NCBI GenBank assembly: GCA_900766925.1
Contig: CAAFXG010000188.1
Span: 1 to 5,460, forward strand
From: Lachnospiraceae bacterium
Lineage (GTDB): Bacteria > Bacillota > Clostridia > Lachnospirales > Lachnospiraceae
DNA: 5,460 nt
Reading direction: 5' to 3'
This document shows, piece by piece, positions 1-5,460 of the stretch. Position 1 is the stretch's first letter, and each line of letters begins with the position of its first letter. The notes under the pieces are model-generated. The model was not told where the DNA came from. It saw only the letters and a program-made list of their open reading frames with translations, and did not search any database. Position numbers and translations under genes: made by a program.

Positions 1-2
1 CG

Positions 3-218
3 GTGACAAACCTGCTTCGCATCAATCCGGGTATGAGGGACGGAATGCTTCGCTATATGATAGCTATTGTCATGTCAGACAAGATTATAGCAAAGGACGA
101 AGTAGAACTGCTATATAATTTTGGTGAGAGCATTGGACTGAGCAAAATCGAAGTTGCCAATGCCATTGCGGAATCCATCCAGCAAAGCTATGTGCCGAGC
201 TTGGATGCAATTTGTTGA
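3..218 (+). CDS. TerB-like domain protein, C-terminal fragment (5' end outside window)
   Basis: This is the last 71 or so codons of a protein. The frame is open to the left edge, so the GTG at position 3 is only the first full codon and need not be the start. The visible part is helical. Around residues 18-38 it shows MIAIVMSDKIIAKDEVELL, which matches the repeated TerB motif of an Asp-containing turn followed three or four residues later by a conserved Glu (here SDKIIAKDE). A second helical stretch at residues 39-60 (FGESIGLSKIEVANAI) fits the next TerB helices. TerB-family domains are cytoplasmic helical modules, some thought to bind metal, found in tellurite-resistance and stress or conflict operons; the role here is unknown. 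There is no signal peptide in the visible part. The stop lies 8 nt before the CHASE2 gene, which suggests one transcript. The DNA is visibly richer in G+C than the next three genes. The TerB call rests on motif pattern only. Confidence 0.6.
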   Translation: MTNLLRINPGMRDGMLRYMIAIVMSDKIIAKDEVELLYNFGESIGLSKIEVANAIAESIQQSYVPSLDAIC

Positions 219-226
219 TTTGACTT

Positions 227-1390
227 ATGAGACGTGCAATGATAAGAAGATACAGGCCTCAAGTCAATCTCAAGGCTATGTGGTTGTCGTTTATCATGTT
301 GATATGCTCATATGTTTTTTCCAACTTTAGTGCATCTGTTACTGGTGAGCCTGATATTCTACAGGCTATTGAGTTGTTTAAGGATTATTTTGACCTTGGT
401 TCACCTGAAACTTCATTCCCTGACTCTATAGTTCTTGTGAACGTTAGTTACGATAGGGAACTAATACCTTATAACGATGGTGTCAATGAGGGTAATATAG
501 ACATTACTGACAGAAATAAACTAATTGAATTCCTTACCCTTGCAAGAAATACTGAATACCGATATATATTACTTGATATTGCTTTAGATAAAAGATTACT
601 GAAAGACACGCCTCTGAACGATTCTTTATATAATACGATTACAACTATTCCCAATTTGTTTATATCAAAGTCAGAGGATTTCGTTACGGACGAACGATTA
701 AAACAAAAGGGAGGTTGGGTAGATTATTGCACAAACGTATTTGAAGAAACATTTACAAAAGTTTCAATCGTAGAAGATGATACTGTTTCTTTAGCAATGA
801 GAATCTACGAAGACCAACAAAAGAAACATATCAAGTCTTACTTTAATGTATTTTTCTCTTTTGATGGAAGACTTGTTAGACGATGCATTTACCCCAAGAT
901 GTATATAAACAACAGAAACCTGACATATCTTAATTTGGGGAGCGATTTGTTAAATGAGAGTGTTTATACGGATAAGGATCTTGAAATCTTACTCAAAGAC
1001 AAGATTATTGTTGTAGGTGCAATATCTGGTCCTCTTGATGTACATAATACGTATATTGGCAATTTGAGCGGTGCAGTTATAAATACGAATATATACTTGT
1101 CTCTCTGTAATGGTGCTTATAATATACCAATGTGGTTGATATTAGTTCAGTTCATGATATTTTATGCTTGTGGCATAGTGATATTCCGTAAGAGTGACAT
1201 AGATACAACGAACAAGAAGAGCCCTTTAGTTTTGCTGTGGGCTTACTATTCTGTATTTTTGTCAGTACTTGTGGCTTTAATCTATATATTAACAGGAGAG
1301 GCATATGACATTCTGTTCACAGCAACATTATTGACATTAATTCATTGGACAATTAAAACAAAAAGATATTTATGGAAATCAAAAAAATAA
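227..1390 (+). CDS. CHASE2 domain membrane protein without an output domain
   Basis: A 387-residue integral membrane protein. A basic N-terminus (MRRAMIRRYR) is followed by a membrane segment at about 15-33, a large extracytoplasmic domain at about 37-300, then three more segments at about 302-320, 333-356 and 361-377 and a Lys/Arg-rich tail. Positive charge distribution puts both termini and the 321-332 loop in the cytoplasm. The extracytoplasmic part fits CHASE2: a hydrophobic strand with SIVLVNVSYD near 67-76, YILLDIAL near 113-120, and above all the C-terminal signature LLKDKIIVVGA (255-265), then DVHNTYIGNLSGAVINTNIY (271-290), corresponding to the family's 'kD(K)ivlvGa...D.h.TPig...G..ihAn' pattern. 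CHASE2 is a sensor module normally fused to kinase, cyclase or GGDEF domains; none is present here, so signalling would have to pass to a partner protein. The ATG at 227 is taken as start; ATG at 239 is an in-frame alternative that also keeps the first membrane segment. No Shine-Dalgarno is seen. The 3' end overlaps the next gene by 19 nt. Confidence 0.85.
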   Translation: MRRAMIRRYRPQVNLKAMWLSFIMLICSYVFSNFSASVTGEPDILQAIELFKDYFDLGSPETSFPDSIVLVNVSYDRELIPYNDGVNEGNIDITDRNKLIEFLTLARNTEYRYILLDIALDKRLLKDTPLNDSLYNTITTIPNLFISKSEDFVTDERLKQKGGWVDYCTNVFEETFTKVSIVEDDTVSLAMRIYEDQQKKHIKSYFNVFFSFDGRLVRRCIYPKMYINNRNLTYLNLGSDLLNESVYTDKDLEILLKDKIIVVGAISGPLDVHNTYIGNLSGAVINTNIYLSLCNGAYNIPMWLILVQFMIFYACGIVIFRKSDIDTTNKKSPLVLLWAYYSVFLSVLVALIYILTGEAYDILFTATLLTLIHWTIKTKRYLWKSKK

Positions 1391-2016
1391 TACTTTTAAC
1401 TATTGCTTTGTGCGGATTTGAATATCATGCAAACGCACAAAATAAGTATGTAATAATCAAAATCAGTGACAATAAGCCATTGATTTGCGGCAAGGGTCAA
1501 GTGACAGTGGGAGATACGATTCTTACCACATCAGAATTACGTTTGGGAAGAGACCAAATAGTTCGCCTAAAGGATTTAAGGACACAAATGCCATTATATC
1601 CTATTAAAGGAGAAAAATATGTTGCCAAGAACTGTACGACGTTGAAACAGTATCTTTTCCCGAGACATTATGGTGCGACAAGAGGATACATCGAAACAGA
1701 TTATTTAAGAGAGTCTATCGGGGATGAACTTTTATGGGTGGACAGTATGATGGTAACTACTATATATACACCTGACAGGGATGGATTACGATATTTTATC
1801 ATGGAAATTGAGGACGAACAAGATGGTGGCATTCGTTTTCTCGCAGGCATGAATAACAACACCTCTATAGTTTTTTCAAAAGAGCAGATATTTGGAGATA
1901 AAGAACCCTATGAATTATTCTTCAATCTTCGGGTCGGTAATGGAGCTGTTAATGAATATTTGGAGAAATCAGAAATCGTTTTGGAACATGTAAAACTTAT
2001 ACCTATAAAAGAATAA
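1372..2016 (+). CDS. Exported beta-rich protein of unknown family
   Basis: A 214-residue protein that I cannot assign to a named family. It begins with a clear signal peptide: basic MEIKK, hydrophobic core IILLTIALCGF, then ANA|Q at residues 20-23, a typical Bacteroidota signal peptidase I junction. Cys14 is not in a proper lipobox because Leu precedes it, so a lipoprotein is unlikely. Residues 25-80 alternate in the manner of short strands (YVIIKI, GQVTVGDTILTTSEL, DQIVRLKDL). This loosely recalls the FecR-like or SH3-like beta modules of some exported proteins in this phylum, but the match is weak. The remainder (about 115-214) carries hydrophobic strands and ends in a Lys/Glu-rich tail. 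There is no visible enzymatic motif or membrane anchor. The start lies inside the end of the CHASE2 gene (19-nt overlap) and the stop is 4 nt before the CHAT gene, so its translation is probably coupled to both. From context it may be a periplasmic adaptor, regulator or substrate for the CHAT protease; this is inference. Confidence 0.85.
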   Translation: MEIKKIILLTIALCGFEYHANAQNKYVIIKISDNKPLICGKGQVTVGDTILTTSELRLGRDQIVRLKDLRTQMPLYPIKGEKYVAKNCTTLKQYLFPRHYGATRGYIETDYLRESIGDELLWVDSMMVTTIYTPDRDGLRYFIMEIEDEQDGGIRFLAGMNNNTSIVFSKEQIFGDKEPYELFFNLRVGNGAVNEYLEKSEIVLEHVKLIPIKE

Positions 2017-2020
2017 TACG

Positions 2021-4444
2021 ATGAAAAAGTTAATATCAACACTCTTTACATTAATTATTTACGTATCATTCTGTTCTGCTCAGTCTGCTACGGAAGACAG
2101 TATAAGCCAAGAAGATAGAATAAAGGCAATTGCCGAGAGAATTGTCAAGATACCTATTGTTAATGAAGCTACAAAAATAGATTTTAGTGATATTAAACTA
2201 TCATTAGACTCCATTCCAGAATCACTACAGCTATATGAGCTATATATGGAAGGTCTTGCCTGCTTGTTCGAGAATAACTTCGACCGATTTAATGACATGA
2301 CGATAAATGCGCATAAACTGTATTCTAATGTTTCGGATAAACTAAAAGAAAACAGTATGCTACATTGCATGAATTACTATTGTGATGCCATTATTTGTGG
2401 ATTACATAACAATTTCAATGCAGCTTTGTATTATATGCTCATGTGCGACAATTTCTTGGCAAAACATGATCCCAATTCTTTTTTTAGAATTCAAACAATG
2501 CCAAGTATTGCAGAGTTTAATTATAGTATTGGAAATATTAAGAATGGCAACGATTGGATGAATGCGGCATGGCTTTTTATAAAAGAAAGGAATTTATGCC
2601 ATACATTCTGGGCAATAAACTTTCTGTCAACGTATGCAGACAGAATGGCAGCTGAAGAGAATCACGAGATGGTAGATTCAATATATAATGAGATGTTTGT
2701 TATTTTGGATGAAGTTAAAGCAAATGACTTCATAATCAAGGACTTTAAGGCAAGATTTTTGTTGACATTGATTCAATCAAGTCGTTTTGAGGAAGCTTTC
2801 GCCTTTGCAACCCACATAGAAGAGGAATTAAATAGGTATGAGGTCAGGGATGCTGAAACTCTATTAATCTGCAAGGTATTAAGGGCATTAGTTGCTATAT
2901 ACGGATATGAGGATTCTGAACAGGCAGAGCTTTATCTGCAAGAGATTGATGAAATTAGTAGATGGCTGTTTAGAACCCAGTTGCCCAAAATGCCTAATGA
3001 GTTCCGAGTGACGTATTGGGAAAACCAAATTTGCACTTTTCTTGATTTTCTGCCTAAACTATCCACATTAATAGATACACATAGTTATCATCGAATGATT
3101 TATAATATGCAACTGTTAACCAAAGGAGCCTTACTTAGTAGCAGTTGTTCGTTTGAAGATCTTGCGAAGAAATCCAAGAATCCGAAGCTTATAGAAATGT
3201 ATAATAAATATAACTACTATAGAGTAGAATTGGATAAGGTTAAGAATGTAATAGACTCCAATTCATATCAAGAAAGGCGTAGATTGTCTGCGGAACAACT
3301 TGCATTAGAGAATGAAATGCTAAAGGAAATTGACAAAGAAGGCTCTATTGTTGATTGGTCATATTATGATGTAGATAGTATAAAAGCGCATCTCAGAGAT
3401 AGGGATATTGCCATTGAATTTTTCATTGCAGAAGATAAAGAAAGTGATGGAGAGAATTTATACTGTGCAATGGTAATTGGCAAAAATATGCCACCCAAAA
3501 TGATACGGTTGTGTAGCGAGAGTGTTATCAAACAAATGGATTCGCCTGAAACAATATACAGTAATATATGGAATAAGATTTTGGAAGAACCTGAGATTAG
3601 CTCAATCAAAATACGAAATATCTATTTCTCACCTATTGCAAAGCTATGTAATATACCAATAGAAAATGCATTATATCTCTCTTCTCATAAATACAATGCG
3701 TACAGAATGTCATCTACCCGGTATATAATAACAGCTCAGAAGAAAGACAATAAAAATAAAGCAGCTTTGTTTGGTGGAATGTGGTATGATATGGAAATGC
3801 CACCTTCAAAGAATGATGAGATCAATAACGGAAGTATTTATGAGTACCTACCTCATACTTTATCAGAGGTCAAACAAGTTGAGAAAAAACTTAAAGGATG
3901 GGCATGTAACATCTATGATGGCTTCAAAGCTACAGAGGAGAACTTTAAGGCTTTGTCAGGGCAATCCCCAGAAATATTGTTGATAGCAACACATGGAATA
4001 TTCAGTAATGAAAAAGGAGATAATAACATTGGCATGAATAGAACAGGATTATTGATGTCAGGTGCAGAGAATGCTTATTTTAAAGATTTACAAAAAGGGG
4101 AAGAAGATGGTTTCCTGTTTGCATCCGAAATAGAGAATCTAAATCTTAACACCACTGATATTGTCGTTTTGTCAGGTTGTAGAACTGGATTAGGGACAAT
4201 AAGTGGAGAGGGTGTATTTGGTTTGCAAAGAGGATTCAAAAGAGCTGGTGTAAACACGATAATCATGAGTCTAACTGATGTTAAGGATGATGTTGCTGAG
4301 CAATTTGTAACTGAGTTTTTTAACTACTATGCTAAGACGCACGATAAGTATAAGTCATTCAATAAATCTATAGAAAAACTGAGGAGTGACTATAAGGATT
4401 ACACTGTGTGGAGTTCTTTTGTTATGATTGACGGAAACTCATAA
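2021..4444 (+). CDS. Exported TPR-like/CHAT domain caspase-like protease
   Basis: An 807-residue protein with three parts. A signal peptide (MKKLISTLFTLIIYVSFCSA, cleavage before Gln21) predicts export to the periplasm. Residues about 65-375 form helical hairpins of TPR-like character (for example 68-102, 125-147, 168-190, 244-270, 284-312), ending in YNMQLLTKGALL (361-372), a stretch often seen just before CHAT domains. A charged, probably coiled helical linker follows at about 380-440. The CHAT domain runs from about 446 to 805: WSYYDVDSI, then IEFF (465-468), IYFSP (534-538), SSTR (564-567), LPHTLSE (610-616), IATHG with catalytic His658, and LSGCRTGLG with catalytic Cys720, then a C-terminal stretch ending in WSSFVMIDG. 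The His-Cys pair, 62 residues apart, is intact, so an active cysteine peptidase of the caspase/separase clan is expected. CHAT proteases act in regulated proteolysis, including TPR-CHAT effectors in antiphage systems, but those are usually cytoplasmic. The start is fixed by the signal peptide. Substrate unknown. Confidence 0.93.
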   Translation: MKKLISTLFTLIIYVSFCSAQSATEDSISQEDRIKAIAERIVKIPIVNEATKIDFSDIKLSLDSIPESLQLYELYMEGLACLFENNFDRFNDMTINAHKLYSNVSDKLKENSMLHCMNYYCDAIICGLHNNFNAALYYMLMCDNFLAKHDPNSFFRIQTMPSIAEFNYSIGNIKNGNDWMNAAWLFIKERNLCHTFWAINFLSTYADRMAAEENHEMVDSIYNEMFVILDEVKANDFIIKDFKARFLLTLIQSSRFEEAFAFATHIEEELNRYEVRDAETLLICKVLRALVAIYGYEDSEQAELYLQEIDEISRWLFRTQLPKMPNEFRVTYWENQICTFLDFLPKLSTLIDTHSYHRMIYNMQLLTKGALLSSSCSFEDLAKKSKNPKLIEMYNKYNYYRVELDKVKNVIDSNSYQERRRLSAEQLALENEMLKEIDKEGSIVDWSYYDVDSIKAHLRDRDIAIEFFIAEDKESDGENLYCAMVIGKNMPPKMIRLCSESVIKQMDSPETIYSNIWNKILEEPEISSIKIRNIYFSPIAKLCNIPIENALYLSSHKYNAYRMSSTRYIITAQKKDNKNKAALFGGMWYDMEMPPSKNDEINNGSIYEYLPHTLSEVKQVEKKLKGWACNIYDGFKATEENFKALSGQSPEILLIATHGIFSNEKGDNNIGMNRTGLLMSGAENAYFKDLQKGEEDGFLFASEIENLNLNTTDIVVLSGCRTGLGTISGEGVFGLQRGFKRAGVNTIIMSLTDVKDDVAEQFVTEFFNYYAKTHDKYKSFNKSIEKLRSDYKDYTVWSSFVMIDGNS

Positions 4445-4493
4445 ACCACATTGCTACTATGGGCATAGAAACAAGAGACGATAAAATAACAGA
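4445..4493. other. Short intergenic gap between CHAT gene and second TerB-like gene
   Basis: This 49-nt gap is the largest in the window. It contains a short dyad, CTATG-GG-CATAG at 4457-4468, with five paired bases on each side of a two-base centre. That is too short and lacks the T run expected of a terminator, and no Bacteroidota-type -7 element (TAnnTTTG) is recognisable. It may be an operator, a weak mRNA hairpin or chance. The final bases before the ATG are A/T rich (ATAAAATAACAGA), which is the usual ribosome-recruiting context in this phylum. The gap is compatible with read-through from the CHAT gene. Confidence 0.35.
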
Positions 4494-5460
4494 ATGTTGG
4501 AAAGAGTACAAAGAATCGCCTTGACTCGCATATTGTCAGACCTCATTGAGGCTGACTTTATCGTAGAAGAAAAAGAGATGGACTTCTTTGAGGAGACAAT
4601 CTCTAAGGATGGTTTCAACATTAGTGAATCCATGCTTGTAGAAGCCAAGAGAATGGATTTTGCGAAAGCCATGTCTATTCTCAAAGAACTGGATGGAGAG
4701 ACAAGAGAAGAACTTTTAGAGACCTTGAAACGCCTCTCTTTGTCAGATGGAACGTGTGTGCCGTTGGAAGCAGTCTTAATATATTGCGTTATTATGGCTT
4801 TGACAGAGAATGCTAATGTCTTTTCTGTGCCGTCTGAGGGCATCAATATGGAGAACATGACCGCCATATATGTAGAAAATACAGACGGGACAGATATAGA
4901 CGCTGCCATTCGCAACCATCTAAAGCAGATTGAGGAAGAGTTTGCCAATGCAGGCTTTGACTTCATCTATATTCCCAGTGTTGTAGATGATTTTAGGGCA
5001 TTGGGTAAGAAATATCTGCATAAGGTGGTGAAATACATGATACCATCTGCATCTACTCTTCGCATAGATGAGATTTGCTACAGTCTGTGCAATCTGAGTA
5101 CCTCACGCTTTTGCAGAGACTTGCTATACAAGAAGATTGGCGTAAACCTTATAGATTCCAAACCCTCACTACTTATAAAAATCAATGAGTCGGACATCAT
5201 TGACTCCTTTGGAGATGATGATGCGGAACGGACGAGATTCAGTAATTTCCTCCAGATTGAGTTGACCGATGATGTGATGAACACCATACATCGGTTGGTG
5301 AACACCTATAGAGAAATGATCAATGCCGATATTGTGGTAAAGAGACGGTCGAGGAGCAACAAGTTCCTATATTTTGGTTTTCATCGTTCGCTCTTTGACT
5401 TGATTGCATACGGCAAAGAGAAAAAAGAGTGCCGGCTTGTATTTGATTTCTCTACGCATA
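4494..5460 (+). CDS. TerB-like N-terminal domain protein, 3' end outside window
   Basis: An open frame of 322 codons from ATG 4494 to the right edge with no stop. An in-frame TAA at 4482-4484 fixes the start region; ATG 4494 is the first ATG after it. There is no signal peptide or membrane segment, so it is predicted cytoplasmic. Residues about 8-104 look like a TerB-type helical domain with both acidic turns: LIEADFIVEEKEMDFFEE (17-34) and LSLSDGTCVPLEAVL (81-95), separated by helices rich in Glu, Leu and Lys (KAMSILKELDGETREELLETL). Residues about 123-185 look alpha/beta (MTAIYVENTDGTDIDAAIR, then FDFIYIPSVVDDF), and residues 186-322 are not recognisable; a basic patch KRRSRSNK lies near 283-290. 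The segment is richer in G+C than genes 2-4, like the TerB-like fragment at the left edge. It could be a cytoplasmic regulator or scaffold for the neighbouring CHASE2/CHAT proteins. TerB assignment is moderate; the rest is unknown. The minus-strand reading over this region is a shadow. Confidence 0.8.
   Translation, partial: MLERVQRIALTRILSDLIEADFIVEEKEMDFFEETISKDGFNISESMLVEAKRMDFAKAMSILKELDGETREELLETLKRLSLSDGTCVPLEAVLIYCVIMALTENANVFSVPSEGINMENMTAIYVENTDGTDIDAAIRNHLKQIEEEFANAGFDFIYIPSVVDDFRALGKKYLHKVVKYMIPSASTLRIDEICYSLCNLSTSRFCRDLLYKKIGVNLIDSKPSLLIKINESDIIDSFGDDDAERTRFSNFLQIELTDDVMNTIHRLVNTYREMINADIVVKRRSRSNKFLYFGFHRSLFDLIAYGKEKKECRLVFDFSTH

Noticed and set aside
205..226. Possible Bacteroidota -7 promoter element near GCAATTTG before the CHASE2 gene.
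   Set aside because: The first two bases do not fit TAnnTTTG and the site lies inside the end of the preceding gene; no convincing -33 element was seen. Read-through from upstream explains expression better.
1405..1416. Cys14 of the small exported protein as a lipoprotein attachment site.
   Set aside because: The residue before the Cys is Leu, not Gly, Ala or Ser, and a good signal peptidase I site (ANA before Gln23) follows.
2080..2370. Minus-strand open frames inside the CHAT gene (also 3364-3609 and 4075-4266) and the alternative plus frame at 3771-3983.
   Set aside because: All lie within the continuous CHAT reading frame, which has clear domain motifs; they show no signals of their own.
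4457..4468. Dyad CTATG-GG-CATAG as a terminator.
   Set aside because: Only five base pairs with a two-base centre and no downstream T run; too weak for a terminator. It is noted only as a possible operator or chance dyad.
4459..4524. A 21-residue plus-strand open frame starting MGIETRDDK.
   Set aside because: It is very short, overlaps the start of the TerB-like gene in another frame and shows no motif. It is more likely chance than a leader peptide or a frameshifted N-terminus.
4457..4966. A 169-codon minus-strand open frame.
   Set aside because: It lies opposite the plus-strand frame starting at 4494, which stays open for 322 codons, has TerB-like motifs and continues the operon direction. 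The minus-strand protein is rich in Ser and Leu with no recognisable domain, as expected of an antisense shadow.
1..5460. CRISPR arrays, tRNA or rRNA genes, insertion sequences or long direct repeats.
   Set aside because: None is visible; coding sequence fills nearly the whole window and I saw no repeated blocks or transposase-like frames.

Overview
The window looks like chromosomal DNA of a Bacteroidota bacterium, probably a gut-type Bacteroidales. The evidence is the lack of clear Shine-Dalgarno sequences, A/T-rich start regions, two exported proteins whose signal peptides end in the Ala-Gln junction typical of this phylum, and a CHAT protein of the TPR-CHAT type common in it. Genus cannot be read from the sequence.

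All genes lie on the + strand in one tight run, so they look like the middle of an operon whose promoter and terminator are both outside the window. In order: (1) the C-terminal end of a TerB-like cytoplasmic protein, to 218; (2) a membrane protein with a periplasmic CHASE2-type sensor domain and four membrane segments but no output domain, 227-1390; (3) a small exported beta-rich protein of unknown family, 1372-2016; (4) an exported helical-repeat (TPR-like) protein with a C-terminal CHAT caspase-like protease domain that keeps its catalytic His and Cys, 2021-4444; (5) a second protein with an N-terminal TerB-like domain and an unrecognised remainder, from 4494 and running off the right edge. 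Gaps are 8 nt, a 19-nt overlap, 4 nt and 49 nt.

The most interesting reading is a sensor-to-protease system on the envelope. The CHASE2 module, the small exported protein and the CHAT protease are all predicted to act outside the cytoplasmic membrane, while TerB-like proteins flank them on the cytoplasmic side. The CHASE2 protein has no attached kinase, cyclase or GGDEF domain, so its partner must act in trans, and the CHAT protease is the obvious candidate. The three central genes are also clearly richer in A+T than the two flanking TerB-like genes, which suggests the central cassette has a different history from its flanks. The biological role (envelope stress, phage or toxin defence, or regulated cell death) is inference and is not shown by the sequence.
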